Shown here: in pieces, positions 33,638-45,476 of the stretch | Position numbering within the stretch: position 1 is the first letter of the stretch | How the letters are laid out: each line of letters begins with the position of its first letter | Assembly: GCA_016508695.1 (NCBI GenBank) | Contig: VNKQ01000005.1 | Location: 434,001 to 498,000, forward strand | Direction: 5' to 3' | Source: Hyphodiscus hymeniophilus | Lineage: Eukaryota; Ascomycota; Leotiomycetes; Helotiales; Hyphodiscaceae | Length of the DNA stretch: 64,000 nucleotides | Program-made: the position numbers and the translations under genes | The notes under the pieces: generated by a model | Database searches by the model: none | What the model was told of the DNA's origin: nothing | The model's input: only the letters and a program-made list of their open reading frames with translations

Positions 33638-34816
33638 ATGAGCTTCAAATTCACGGCAGCCCACTCGAGCCGCATAAAGAAGTCCAGCAAACCACCTTCC
33701 CTAAAACGAAACTCCTCCTCATCGTCACCCTTCTCCACGTTCCCCCGACGCAAGCCTCTCCAACGCGCAAACACTGCGCTGCAAGACGAAGACGAGGATC
33801 TGTTCAATGACCGCCTCGACGACGTTGGGCTCGTGAAAGCACTCGCTACAGATCTCACGCTCCGCGATGTCGCGCAGGCTATCAAATATATACGAGGGCA
33901 GATGTGGAGCCCTATGCCCGAGGAGAGAGCGGGCATGAATTCTAGTCGTGTCGCAGAGGTTCTAAATTTTAGGATAGGACTACCGCCGATTGTGGTGGTG
34001 AGTCATGTGCAGGCGATGTTGAACTCGCCGACCGCGGTGGAGAGGGAGATTGCGGAGCTGGTGAAAGGAGGTGCTGTTAGGAAGGTGGTTGTGGGTGGGA
34101 GAGGGAGCATTGGGGAGGTGTTGATACTGGGTTCCGATTTGGATGAGATGGTGAAGAGGAGTGGGTTGGAGAGCGGTCTTAAGGATAAGTTTATCAAGGT
34201 GTTACATGAGAACCCTTCAGCTTTGAAAATCCCGAGGTCGAGCTTCGAGGCGGAGGAATCGAAGGCTATCATGCATGCCGGTTTCCTAACTTCTGCAACG
34301 GGGAGCTGGACGACAACGGATGTGTTCTCTAGACCGGGAGATGGCTCAAGAGGGACTATGACGTCCATCGACAGCATCTCGAGAGCAGCTTCGGGATCTA
34401 TGGCAGCTGTGGGAGGGGAGGGAGCTGTCCACAACTCTGGGGGAAGCGGAGGAGGCGCTCGTTCTATGCTAGGCAACGGGGATTGCTCTCTCGCTCTTCC
34501 ATCCACAGGCCCCTTCCTAAAACTCGTGACAAGTGCTCGCGCGCATCTCGTTTCTCTGCTCGGTAAGTCTAGGTTCAAAGAGTGTCCCGAGTCGATGTTG
34601 CGGCAACGTTGGGACGGTGGGATTGCGGGAGACGACGCACAAAGCTCTGCAAGGCGAAACCGGGGTGAATTCTCTGGTGTGTTGCCAGGCAGAACGCGAA
34701 AGTGGAAGCAGTTTTATGGGATGAGCTTTGAATGGATACTTGGAGATTGTGTGGGCGCTGGGCTCTTGGAGGTCTTTGATACTAGGAGCGTTGGGAGAGG
34801 CGTTCGGGCCCTATAA
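33638..34816 (+). CDS. STK19-family winged-helix protein
   Basis: 392 aa, single exon. The N-terminal 50 residues are basic and Ser/Pro-rich (RIKKSSKPPSLKRNS, FPRRKPLQR), possibly a nuclear signal. The rest matches the STK19 family pattern: LNFRIGLPPIVVVSHVQAML, EREIAELVKGGAVRKVVVGG and a C-terminal WILGDCVGAGLLEVFDT. Although named a serine/threonine kinase, no kinase motifs (VAIK, HRD, DFG) are visible; recent work describes human STK19 as a DNA-binding winged-helix protein acting in transcription-coupled repair. A Gly/Ser-rich insert (about 235-285) separates the winged-helix units. The family call rests on sequence pattern memory and is moderately strong. Confidence 0.72.
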   Translation: MSFKFTAAHSSRIKKSSKPPSLKRNSSSSSPFSTFPRRKPLQRANTALQDEDEDLFNDRLDDVGLVKALATDLTLRDVAQAIKYIRGQMWSPMPEERAGMNSSRVAEVLNFRIGLPPIVVVSHVQAMLNSPTAVEREIAELVKGGAVRKVVVGGRGSIGEVLILGSDLDEMVKRSGLESGLKDKFIKVLHENPSALKIPRSSFEAEESKAIMHAGFLTSATGSWTTTDVFSRPGDGSRGTMTSIDSISRAASGSMAAVGGEGAVHNSGGSGGGARSMLGNGDCSLALPSTGPFLKLVTSARAHLVSLLGKSRFKECPESMLRQRWDGGIAGDDAQSSARRNRGEFSGVLPGRTRKWKQFYGMSFEWILGDCVGAGLLEVFDTRSVGRGVRAL

Positions 34817-37606
34817 ATAGAATGGTGGGGGCAATGGTTTGATCGAGGGGTCTGATACAGTACTGGCTGGTGCTGGTGATCGTAAGGGGTGATTTGGAAA
34901 CTGGGATTTCAAAAATGGACATGTAGAGAAATGATGACGGGATGAAATATGTTGAGCGCGACAGCCAGATTTCCGACGACCGCAGGGACCAATCTTCGCA
35001 TCACCAAACGAGGCTGTTCGGACATCTTGGAAAGGATTCAGGAGTCATGGAGTCAATTGACCCACGGCCCCCTCACCGAAATCCATCAATCGATAGCCAG
35101 AACGCCCCCCTTTCAAAGCGAGGAAGTGAGCACAGTCCTCGACAATCGACATCGATATCGGTTCCCAAGATCTCGAGATCAAAGACACATCTCAATCCCA
35201 CGATGCATCGAGGATCCCATCATCCTCGCCGAACCAACCTCCAGATGCTTCACATCATTGCATGCTGTAGCATCCATTATGTGGAAGACTCCAATAAATA
35301 TCTCATGGTCCTCAATCTGGTGGTACTGTAAAAAGAGGTGGATAGTTTCTGACGGTCTTAGGCCGCACTTCTCTCTGCCTCTCACCCTCCTCAATAATGT
35401 CATTATGGTCTTATGCTGATCACAATGACCACACATGTCCACCATCACCTCTGAAAGCCTTCTCGAATATTGAGTGATGAAGACCTCTCATCCTTACCGA
35501 ATGGTCCATTGTAAGCTGTGATTCTGTGACGGATCCTTCTCCAGAGCAAGTCGTTCATGGATGCGACCTGGGACGGGACGAGATTCTAACAGCATTGACA
35601 GCAGTCGATAGCCAGTTATTCCGCTTCAACTGTGGTCCCTGTCCTCGTCGGCCGTCTTGTTGGACTGAGCTCGACGGCCCACAGGACCCTTTGAGGCTTG
35701 ACCTCCTAACGGGTCTGCACACCTCGGAGCTCATGCTTTATCTTGTCTGCTCTTCCTCCGTACATCTTCCGCAAAGCTCTTAAAATGTGATTGCTAATAA
35801 CGATATCCACATGTGCAAAGTCTTTACAATTTGTCGGGTCGGGACTCAGGTTTAAGGGGTTCTTGCAACCTTCGCTCTCCACAAGGGAGGATCGTCTCGC
35901 CTCTTTTCCTATCGTAGCATCCAATTTCGAATGAGGGCCGTCCCACTCTCGAGCCACTCCCATTTCGGTCGACTGGCCCTTGCCCTCTCGCCCTCCTCCT
36001 TTCGAGACGGAGGGAAGGGGTCCAATGCAAAGGAGGAGTGAAGGTCGAAATGTCATCCTTAATCCTTATCTACCTTGCTTCAACCACCAGCGATCAATAG
36101 TTGCACCATCATCTCATCTTGTACACATATACTCCCCTTCTCTGCTCTCATCTCCACACACGTCTCGTGCATTTGTGCATCGATTTGACATCCCCCACTC
36201 CCCCCCTTTTGCCGTCCAACAGGCAGTAGCTCGGCCCATCCCCAGCTCCTTTTGCTACCTAAGGCAAGCCAACGTCCCCCAAGCCGGCTGCAGGTCAGGG
36301 GTGTACGAGAACGTGCGTCCTGCATAACGACTTCTTCACTGCTGTTCCTTTTTTCTTGACGAAACGCCCGCCATACCATCAATCCTCGCACATTATCGCC
36401 TTCCAGTCACTCATTTCTGCGGTCCTGAACTCCTGCGATACTCGTTCCTGCGTCAGTCATTCCCCAGTAACACCATCCGAACGTTTCCTTATACCATCAC
36501 GAACCTGCAACGATTCCATCAGTTATCAGTTCTTCCAGCGTTCTCGCCAGTTCGGCTTCCTGCGTCGTGACACGCTCTGCAGCTTGACACTTTCCGTCAT
36601 CGCAATCCTCTCGAGGTCGAGGATTCTTATACTAGGAACGTTATCACGACTTCTGCCGCATCTGTAGCCTGGATCGAAATAATAAACACGGAATCACTTC
36701 GGATCCTCCACATCGAAACGACGCTTCTGCGGACCCCACGATACCTTACATCTCACAGGTCACACATTGAACACGCTTGTGGTGGAGAACATCACATACA
36801 TCCACGGATCGCCATCTTATGACGGCGATAAAGCGGTGTGCTGTGGCCTTTCGATTGATCGGAAGCAAATCAGGGAAACAACATTGAAGTAACCTCAAGA
36901 TATTCAAACAGTTCGGCCGCGAGTTACTTGGTGCATGAGCAATAATCTACGACTGAACCCTGTCAAACTCCTGGTACAGCACGGTGGGAAAATAAATCTC
37001 TGTGATATTCACGAGCGTGGAGAACAGGGCGAAAGTCCTTAGTCGGAGAGCTGCATAGTCCGAGGCTTCGTTGGACGGCAGAGAAGGAAATCTTGATCGT
37101 ACAACGGGTTGTGCCCAAAATCTTACGATGTGAGTTATTGCTGCCAGTTTCACGGATGGCCTAGTAAGCTATGTTTCCAGAAACTCCGAAACAATGTTAG
37201 AAGTGATGTACTTCGTCGTCTATCTTCAAATTAATCGATCAGTCATTGATTTAGTAAGGTCATTGCACTAACGTTAAAACCAGAGAAGGGTTTGCTCAGG
37301 CATATCGAAGTGCATGTTATAACGTTTCATCTCTTCGGACGATTACTGTTTCGACCAGAACTTTTGGAGTAGCCTTATCCGAGTCGTCAAAATTCATTGG
37401 ACGATATTCTCAACCTGTCCCAAACCTTAATTTGAAACGAATATCTGAAGCCCAGGCGGCACCAAATTCAAGCGTTAGGGAAGCTTGAAGCCATAAGTTT
37501 CATGGACAGCAGCGCATCGACGTCCTTGTAGAGAGCATTCGCAAACGCGCGAATATTACATTGCTGAACTGGTCGTTTAGATTTACGTTTTCTGAATACC
37601 ATTGTC
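34817..37606. other. Intergenic, 2.8 kb upstream of the kinesin gene
   Basis: No gene recognised. Frames of 60-156 codons (for example 34942-35331, 34949-35419, 36356-36667) lack domains. The part nearest the kinesin gene could hold a long spliced leader. No repeat was seen. Confidence 0.35.
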
Positions 37607-40600
37607 ATGGCTGCCACAATTCCAAGACCGTCAAGGCCTTCTTATGGGCCCCCAACAACCGCGCTTCCTGCCTTGCCTGTAACAAAGACACGGAAAAGCA
37701 CTGGAGCTATCCCGACTCTGTCAAGTTTTGACAAGAATGCCGCATCTCCTAGTCTGCCCAAAAGCGGGCTACGAGCTCCCTCGACCTCCGTCCTTCCTTC
37801 TCCCACAAGTCCAGGTGCAAGCTCGACTCTGCCTAAGTTACGAACTACACCTGGGGTCAACACTGCTGGGAAGACGATTAGGAAAACAATCAGCATAAAC
37901 GCATTTCCACAACCTCCTCGAGGAGGCGTACGAACGGCAAGTCTTCCGCCCAGTCCATTATCCGGGGCTTTGACACCAGCTACACCGGGAACCAGGAGGG
38001 AGTCTACCGAGACTGGCTTAGGAGTTACTGGGACTTCGAAAAGTACCAAACGTCGCAAGGCTGCGGCCAGCCCGAGCGCGCAAGCATATACCAACGGTGC
38101 CGCACCAAGCCTGCTGAATGGAAGTGGAGACAGCAGCTTGATATCCAGCGGGCCAGGAGCTAGAGGATCAGATGGGCTGTTGAGCTTGCCTTCTCCACCG
38201 CAGAGTCGCAGCTCTTCCGCACAAGATTCTTATTCGACCTCAGCTACCAATTATGACGACAGTGGGGAAGGGCTAAGAGGACGAGAAAGTTCCGCTGAAG
38301 CGACCGGCGACTTGCAATCCTCAAAACCTACGGAAGGAAAGGGTAATGTTATTGTCAGTGTTCGTGTGCGTCCAGATGCAGGGACTACCGGAGCCAGCAA
38401 AACTGATGGGGAGTGGATGGTCGATGGAAGGAGATCTTTAGTCGCGTATCGGGGGAAGGAAGGTGGTGACTACTATTATGGTATGAATCCGGAGTTTTCC
38501 GTTGATTCAAATGCTAAAATTTGCAGATAATGTCTTTGCTACTCACGACAATAATTCTAAAGTTTATGACTCTTCTGCCAAGAGACTGGTTCGGCGAGTG
38601 ATGGAGGGTTACCATGGGACCGTTTTTGCATATGGAATGACTGGAACAGGAAAGACATTCTCCATGCAAGGAACTGCAACTTCTCCTGGTGTCATCCCTC
38701 TTGCAATCACCGACATCTTCTCATACATCCGCGAAACACCGTCAAGAGAATTCCTCCTTCGTGTCAGCTACCTCGAAATTTACAACGAAAAGATCCACGA
38801 TCTATTGAGCACACCTCCAGCTGGAACCCTTGCTGGGCCTGGTGTACCTCAGCAGGAAGAGATCAAGCTTCGAGAAGACAGCAAGCGTGGTGTTTATGCA
38901 AGTCCGCTGAAGGAGGAGATCGTCCAAAGTCCCACGCAACTGCTTCGGGTTATCGCCCGGGGCGATCATTCAAGAAGGACTTCAAGTACCCAATTCAATT
39001 CCCGGAGTTCTCGAAGTCACGCGGTCGTTCAGATTGTTGTTGAAAGCAGAGAGCGCATTCCTGGCAATGGAGCTATGGGTGATAGCAAGAGATCGGGGAT
39101 GCTTCCAGGAGGTGTACGAGTTTCGACGCTCAGTTTGATCGATCTTGCTGGTTCGGAGAGAGCTGCAGAGACCAAAGAACGACGGACTGAGGGATCGCAT
39201 ATCAACAAGAGTTTGCTGACTCTTGGAACTGTCATTGCTCGGCTATCAGGAGATAAAGACAAGGATGGGAAACCAACCGACAAAGATGGAAAGCATCTGC
39301 CTTACAGAGACAGCAAACTTACCAGACTTCTTCAAGGAGCGTTGTCCGGAGACTCACTTGTTAGCATCCTTTGTACAATTCAGATTGGATCTGCGGGGAG
39401 CGCTGCAGCAGCCAATAGCCATACTGGAGAAACCCTGAATACTCTGAAGTTCGCCTCAAGAGCAAAGAACAACATTGTAAGTCACGCTAAGAAGGCTGAG
39501 GAAGCTTTGGGTGCCGGAGGAGACGGCGGAGCCCGGGTTCTATTGGAGAGGTATAGGATGGAGATTTTGGAATTACGAGGTCAACTCGATGGACAGTCGA
39601 AAGAGAAGAACGAGGAGGAGGAAGAAAAGCGTGAAAAGGAAGCAGAACAACGACACGAAGAGCAAATGCTTGAGATGCAATTAGCTCGAACAGCGTTGAA
39701 AGAGAGGATCGAGCATCTGAATCGTCTGATTCTTAGCTCAAAGTCAACCGGTGTCAATGGCAGTGGCTCCTACTCATCGCTGGGTATGCATCCTCGATTA
39801 TCCGCCATGACATCGAATGGTCAACTTTCACAGATGTCGATGCGCTCTTCGGTAACTCCTTCTCTCAACGGACCGAACTCGCTCGAACGTGCGGCTTCTG
39901 TTGGATCCGTGTCGACAGTTGGGCAACTTCCCGGGGTCCAACGATTATCTGGTGGCGATCAAGGCTCCTTAGAAGATGAAGACTCACTGGGAGAGTTTGG
40001 TGATGGAACAGCTTCATTGCAAGCCCAAAACCGAGCTCTGCAAGCCGATCTTGCAGACAAGACGCGATATTGTCAAACTCTTGAGAAGCGCCTTCTTCAA
40101 GCCAGACGATCGAGCCACTCGAGGACTTCGGTTGGTTTCTCGTTACCGAGCAAAGGTGGTATCATGGTCGGCGAAGATCATGGTGTTGCCTCGTTGCTGA
40201 AGGAGAAGGATTCCGAGATTGCGGATCTGCGAGCACGACTTGATGACAAGGATCGCATGTTGACGGCCCTCCGGAGTGCAGCTCGTTCTCGTGATACAGC
40301 GGACCGAGACCCTAGAGCTCCGCCGACATTAACAATGCTTGAGAATGGACCACTAAGTCCGGTTTCGGCCAGGGCAAGTCAACTTCTCGACAATGGTCCT
40401 CTGTCGCCAGTAGGCCCTGTAATGAGCCTCCTGTCCCCAAAGGTCCGTAAGAGAACGAAGAGCGTCGATGAGATGAGCAAGATGCTGGACGAGATGATCC
40501 AAGATCGGGTTGAATCCGGCATGATCGTCCAAGGTGTGCGAGGAAGCGTGCGGATTGCAAGTGAGCGGAAACGCGAGACCTTGGCGTCGATAGAAAACGA

Positions 40601-40646
40601 GAGTCCGATCGTGCCATTAGCGAACGAAGCGCCTGCGCCACAGTAA
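37607..40646 (+). CDS. kipA: Kinesin-7 motor protein (Kip2/KipA type)
   Basis: Two exons: 37607-38480 and 38527-40646, giving 997 aa; the 46-nt intron joins ...DYYY to DNVFATHDNN. A microtubule plus-end-directed ATPase; in Aspergillus KipA helps position polarity markers at the hyphal tip, and yeast Kip2 carries dynein and stabilises microtubule plus ends. The N-terminal 245 residues are basic and Ser/Pro/Thr-rich, as in KipA. The motor domain (about 246-630) shows VIVSVRVRPD, the P-loop GMTGTGKT (328-335), switch I NSRSSRSHAV and switch II LIDLAGSERA, then INKSLLTLGTVIARL. A coiled coil follows (ELRGQLDGQSKEKNEEEEEK and onward), then Ser-rich tail segments and a second helical region (DKTRYCQTLEKRLLQAR). 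The subfamily is assigned from the motor and the long basic N-terminus, so the kinesin call is firmer than the KipA call. Confidence 0.9.
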
Positions 40647-41314
40647 TGGAGGATGTATAACGAAGCAGAGCGGGGTCTGGGATGAAAGGCGTTTTGGTTA
40701 GGGATTGGTCTGGCAGGAAGTTGTTCGTTGATCCTTATACCCACTTTGGTTTTTATCTTTCTTTGCGCAGTACAAAGACAGGGGGAGGGAATGCAAATCA
40801 GGCTTCTTTTTGAGATCAGGAGGAAGGAAAGAGGAAAAGGCAGCGATGCCCTTTTTTTAATTTCACATAGGGAACGGGTTTGATGGCGTTTGAGCGTGCC
40901 GTTTGTTTGAGCGGATAGATACCATGCATGGACGAGAGAATGAGAATGGCGACTTTTATGGTGGATCCGTTCCCCCTCCCTGCCGAGTTGCTCTTCCGCG
41001 TGAGATGATGTTTGTTGATTGCCTGATTGCGGGAGTGCTGGTTGGCACTTGGCACCTTTGTGTCTCGATGGCCAGGGATGTTGAAATGAAGCCGTTGACA
41101 AACACCTTCCCTTCCCTTATTGTGGATCCCAACATTGATGGATATACTCGTGTCAGTCTTTTCCATCTTCGTGATTTTAGCCTCGATGCTTGATGCCTAA
41201 TGGTTAATACACGGATACTTAATACTTGATACTCGATGGATTGGAATCCGGGTCCGCATGAATCGCGTCCACAAGATTGACGGTCTTGATTGAACAAGGT
41301 ATCGTCAAAAGCAC

Positions 41315-41384
41315 AGATTATAGATTATAGATTATAGATTATAGATTATAGATTATAGATTATAGATTATAGATTATAGATTAT
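41315..41384 (+). repeat. Perfect heptanucleotide microsatellite, 10 units
   Basis: Ten exact copies of AGATTAT in tandem (70 bp), about 670 bp after the kinesin stop codon. The absence of substitutions suggests recent expansion or high mutability. Confidence 0.95.
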
Positions 41385-42671
41385 CGAAGTGGACTCAACG
41401 AGGTGGTACGAGGTCGACATGTTACTTATTTCTTCTTTTCGTTCTATATCATCCTTCAGGAAGGTTGACGTGTTCTTTTCTCCGTGGATGAATCGGATTG
41501 ATGAGAGGAGAGATGATAAGTGATGAAGAAAATGTCGTAGAGTTGCAGAGTCGTACAGAAATTGTGAAAGAGGGTTTAAAGGATACCGTGCTGGAGAGTG
41601 AAGATTGGACGGGAGGGAAGGGAAGGGAGGTTCTTAGGTGGGATTAATTTTAGGGAATGGAATGGAATGGAATTGGGGGGGTGTTACGAGGGATCGTACG
41701 AAGCGCCTATTTTCAATAGGTGGTTATATATGTGTTTACGGAGACTTCTATTCTAATTCAGTGGCCCTTCCTGTAGGTGCGGACGGGGGGATAGTTAATG
41801 AGGACTGGTAGGGCGAGAGTGTGTTGAGGGATTGACTGCGTACATCTATCTATCTCCTCAGCTCTGAGAAGACAGGCAGTGGCCATGAGCTGAGATGGAA
41901 TGAGTGGTGATGGATGCCATCACGGGACTTATTCACGGGAGGCTGCTCTGCGTCTTCGTACGAGGTCGTTTCGCACGGCGGGGTTCAGGTCGACGGGATG
42001 TTATGTTACATACGGAGGAGGTAGAGGTTAGGATTCGGGTGATGATTGACGAGGGGGTTGATCTCGGATCGAGTCCGGTGTAATGATTGATGTAGATCCC
42101 ACGTCTGATGACGATGTTGACAGGATTGATCTGCGTAGATCGTGTGGAGTTGTGAGAAACGGCCTCATACTCATGGATTCATGGTCTCGCTTGCGTGCCT
42201 AGGGAGGTGTTTGTAAGTTGTGATTCCTTACGTCGGCCCTTTTCTGTCGACGTTCGGCATTGAACGCTGCAGCGAGAATGAGCATGAGCTCCGGGAATAC
42301 ATCAGACATCTAGATACCTTGATTCTCAGGTAATTATGCTTCCTCACGTGCTATTGTGCAGCCTGCTCCAACCTTCATCTGTGATGTGCTTACAAGTCGT
42401 CCTTTTGGGAGGTTAATCACGGGGAAGGAGTGTCGATCACGTTACAGTAAACCACTCTCCTGCACTCCTTTGATTCGTCCGGTTGGATTCTGCAGGGGCT
42501 GCTGATGCTAGAGAGGATTGGGAGTTGAGGCGCATCTTGGTGTGTTTCAGACTGGTGGAGGGATGTTTGGATGTTTGGATGGGGGACCAATGCCGACGTC
42601 AACTCCACCAAGCAGATGTGAGATGTGTGATGTGCGGTGAGTGGTAGGACATGTGACCAGGAGTTGTGGGA

Positions 42672-42763
42672 CGAGGAGGAGAGAAGAGAAGAGAAGAGAC
42701 GAGGGGATGAGAGAGAGGGTAAGAGGAGGAGAAGAGGTGAGGAGAGGAGGAGAGGAGGAGAGG
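42672..42763 (+). repeat. Purine-rich (GA) low-complexity tract
   Basis: About 90 bp almost wholly G and A on the plus strand (GAGAAGAGAAGAGAAGAG and GGAGGAGAGGAGGAG type runs), with very few pyrimidines. It could form a triplex but may equally be ordinary promoter-proximal low-complexity DNA. Confidence 0.7.
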
Positions 42764-43613
42764 TGAATGGAGGACAAGGAGTAAAAGACATATCCACTCC
42801 ACCCATAGTACGCAGGTACGGATTATCCATCTCCCCAAGTCCAACAACCCCTTTCAGGCGCCTTCTCGGCCCCATGATCCCATCAACAGGCAAGAACTAG
42901 CTACTGTAAGAACTAAGAAGGCAGGCGCCGCCTATTAGCGTCGACCCCGAATCTGCTCGCACACGATACGCGGACTGGACTCCCTCAGTGGCTGCGATGC
43001 TCACTCCGTGGCAAGGTTTCATGTCTCATATGTGTTTCTTCTTCTCCTCTTCTTCTCCTCTTCTTCTTCGTCTTCTTCTCTCCACTCAACACTTCATTCT
43101 CATCTTCATCATCGTCACGGATCGACTCCCTAGCAAACGACCAACTCGGTTGCTTCGCGCAGCCAGGGCATTCGTCCAAGGGTCTTTCTTCTTCTTCTTC
43201 TTCCAGCAGTTGGCATGTGGATCGTGCCGTCCGACATTACTTGGTCGGTTTCAAGCAGGCCAACGGGGCTGGCCTCGGGGAATTGATACATTTCATCTAA
43301 AGTTGGGTGGATCTTCAACCATCAAAACCCGACCTCCTGCAACGTGGGACATTGTTCAAGTGTCTTGGTTCTACCCTTTGCATTCTGCACTTCCACCAGA
43401 AATCTTACGACGCCTCCATCTGGACTTCTGCCCCCATTCACTTCGTCCCAACCTCAGCACCTTGGTGGACTCGAGATATCTCGTCTTCATGATACCAGCC
43501 GCTGCCTTTTCTCAAGAGTGCAGGCACCAACTATCCCTCCCATAATCCACGACGGATATTTACTGAAAATTCACCCATTCCTTTTTTCGATGCTGGCTGC
43601 GCCAGTGCTTTAA

Positions 43614-45476
43614 ATGTCACCTCCTTCTCTCGATCTCTCAAAGACCTATACCTACTCCGATATGATTCTCTCGTCGCGGAACACCCCAAGGATTAGTTTG
43701 AGACGGGCTGCCTCCTACAAAGATAATGCTCCGTTGTCTTCGACGTCTTCTCGCTTCAGCTTCAACCATCTCATCGTATCTCCCCCTCCCTCACCAGGTC
43801 TACCGGCTCTCGTCCCTCGTCATGGAAAACCTGTGCCCACACATACACCACGGCGATGCCTGCGGGGGCTCATATGGCTTTTGGGTGTGCTCGTGATCCT
43901 ATATTATGGGGTATCGAGGATACAAATGGACCGTCCAATACGTGCGGTGGGATGGGCGACGAATGCGGGGGAGGAGTATGAGATGGTCGGTGAATCAGAA
44001 GTACCCGATTTTCCCACACCAGTGGTTGTTACGGACAAGAGGGGAAGAGCGAAGTGGACGGTATCAATTCCCCCGGATCATGAATTCCCTTTGAAGCCAG
44101 AGCAGTATGTGGATATGTGCTCACAGAATATGGAAGTTGCAATGCACGTAGCAGATCTGCATAGTCATTCGCATCGAGAGCATGCCGCTCATTATGGTTA
44201 CTACCATGTGGATCCGAACTTTATGGATGTCGCAGAAGCGGAGGCTCACGGACTCTTACCTGGACCAAAGTCAAAGACGAATATGAAGGAGGACGAGCTT
44301 GTGGGTGAGATGACGGGGGGACAGATGATTGAGTCGGACGTTTGCGAGAAGAGCATGACCTTCGTGCTGGAGACTGCTGATGCTGGATTGGGCAAGACGT
44401 TGATGATGCTGTGGATGTCGTATGGCTTGGCGCAAAAGGAGGGAAGGGAGTTCTTCATTGATGATTCGAGATGGTATGCTTGTTCTCTCCTGCATTCAAG
44501 CATCGCTAACGGTCGCAGGGCATACGGCAAATTCACTAACTTCTTCCAACCACCTCCTATGCCTCAATGCCGGCCTCCACCTCGACATGAAATGCTCCCT
44601 TGTCCTCATTCTGCACGCCACCTGGTTGTATCCGCCGCGACAGCATCTCATACATTCGGTGGCGCTTTCAATGAGGTTTATGAAGATGCTCGCAAAATGG
44701 AAGTTTATCGCCAGAAACCCATGTTCGACTTCGCTCGCACAGGCTACGAGAAACTGTTCGCTCTAGCCGATGCAGATTCAGTCTATGTCAATCAACGCAT
44801 TGAAGAGCTTCACGACCGTACCAAACTTCTAAATTCCGAGACGGCCAACGGAATGCTAGTTGGTGTCCACATCCGTCATGGCGATCGCCATCCATACGAA
44901 TTTCAGTACAGAGACAGCTATGTTCCATTAGATAGATACGCTGCCCGTGCCCGTTCGCTTCTCAACGATACCTTGAACCAAGCCGGAAATGGGAACAACC
45001 TGGCCGAGATTGTCATCGCGTCAGACGACCCAGATGTCTACGAGTCCGATGAGTTCTCCCACGCCGCTCGCGCACAAGAGCACATTAAACTCGCATCCAA
45101 AAAGCATCTTGATAGCGAAACCCCGAACCTCGGAACCCGAAAGTTCGTTGATGAGACGGTTGGCTGGGAGGGTGGTTTCTTCGCTGGTATGTTCTGGAGT
45201 CTGGGCAAGCCAAGCAGTGTCCCTGCCACTGCTGTGGAATTGAAGGATACGACCCTTCCGCCTACTGAAGAGGCGGTGCGATTGAGGGAGTTACTTGGGC
45301 GCGCATATCTTATGGATCTGGCGGTCTTGGGAAAGAGCAGTGATCGTATCGTGTGTACGGTTTCGAGCATGGGATGTAAACTCCTAGCCGTGATGATGGG
45401 ATGGGATGAAGCGGTTGTGAAGGGGAGCTGGGTCAATATTGACGGGGATTTCGAGTGGAGGGGTGTCAGTTGGTGA
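43614..45476 (+). CDS. Type II membrane fucosyltransferase-like protein
   Basis: Two exons joined at a 45-nt intron (44474-44518, acceptor after TCGCAG), giving 605 aa; the intron is a multiple of three with no stop, so the frame runs through it. The corrected sequence reads FFIDDSRWAYGKFTNFF, a recognisable block, which supports the splice. An N-terminal cytosolic tail of about 83 residues precedes one membrane helix (about 84-100, GLIWLLGVLVILYYGV), as in Golgi glycosyltransferases. The lumenal part has an ETADAGLGKTLMMLWMSYGLA block and VGVHIRHGDRHP (401-412), the HxR-type motif of the GDP-fucose-binding alpha-1,6/alpha-1,2 fucosyltransferase superfamily. A His-rich segment (DLHSHSHREHAAHYGYYH) lies at 181-198. 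The family is inferred from that motif and the topology; the acceptor is unknown. Confidence 0.7.
   Translation: MSPPSLDLSKTYTYSDMILSSRNTPRISLRRAASYKDNAPLSSTSSRFSFNHLIVSPPPSPGLPALVPRHGKPVPTHTPRRCLRGLIWLLGVLVILYYGVSRIQMDRPIRAVGWATNAGEEYEMVGESEVPDFPTPVVVTDKRGRAKWTVSIPPDHEFPLKPEQYVDMCSQNMEVAMHVADLHSHSHREHAAHYGYYHVDPNFMDVAEAEAHGLLPGPKSKTNMKEDELVGEMTGGQMIESDVCEKSMTFVLETADAGLGKTLMMLWMSYGLAQKEGREFFIDDSRWYACSLLHSSIANGRRAYGKFTNFFQPPPMPQCRPPPRHEMLPCPHSARHLVVSAATASHTFGGAFNEVYEDARKMEVYRQKPMFDFARTGYEKLFALADADSVYVNQRIEELHDRTKLLNSETANGMLVGVHIRHGDRHPYEFQYRDSYVPLDRYAARARSLLNDTLNQAGNGNNLAEIVIASDDPDVYESDEFSHAARAQEHIKLASKKHLDSETPNLGTRKFVDETVGWEGGFFAGMFWSLGKPSSVPATAVELKDTTLPPTEEAVRLRELLGRAYLMDLAVLGKSSDRIVCTVSSMGCKLLAVMMGWDEAVVKGSWVNIDGDFEWRGVSW

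Larger units (their letters stand above)
40647..43613. other. Intergenic, 3 kb with simple repeats
   Basis: Holds the kinesin 3' region, a perfect heptamer array (41315-41384), a purine-rich tract (about 42672-42763) and a pyrimidine-rich leader before the next gene (TTC/CTT runs at about 43034-43081 and 43187-43203). Short frames inside are low-complexity or unsupported. Confidence 0.5.

Noticed and set aside
34003..34578. 191-codon minus-strand frame
   Set aside because: Antisense shadow of the STK19-family gene; low-complexity and no domain.
37642..38094. 150-codon minus-strand frame
   Set aside because: Antisense to the Ser/Pro-rich N-terminus of the kinesin; composition mirrors that sequence.
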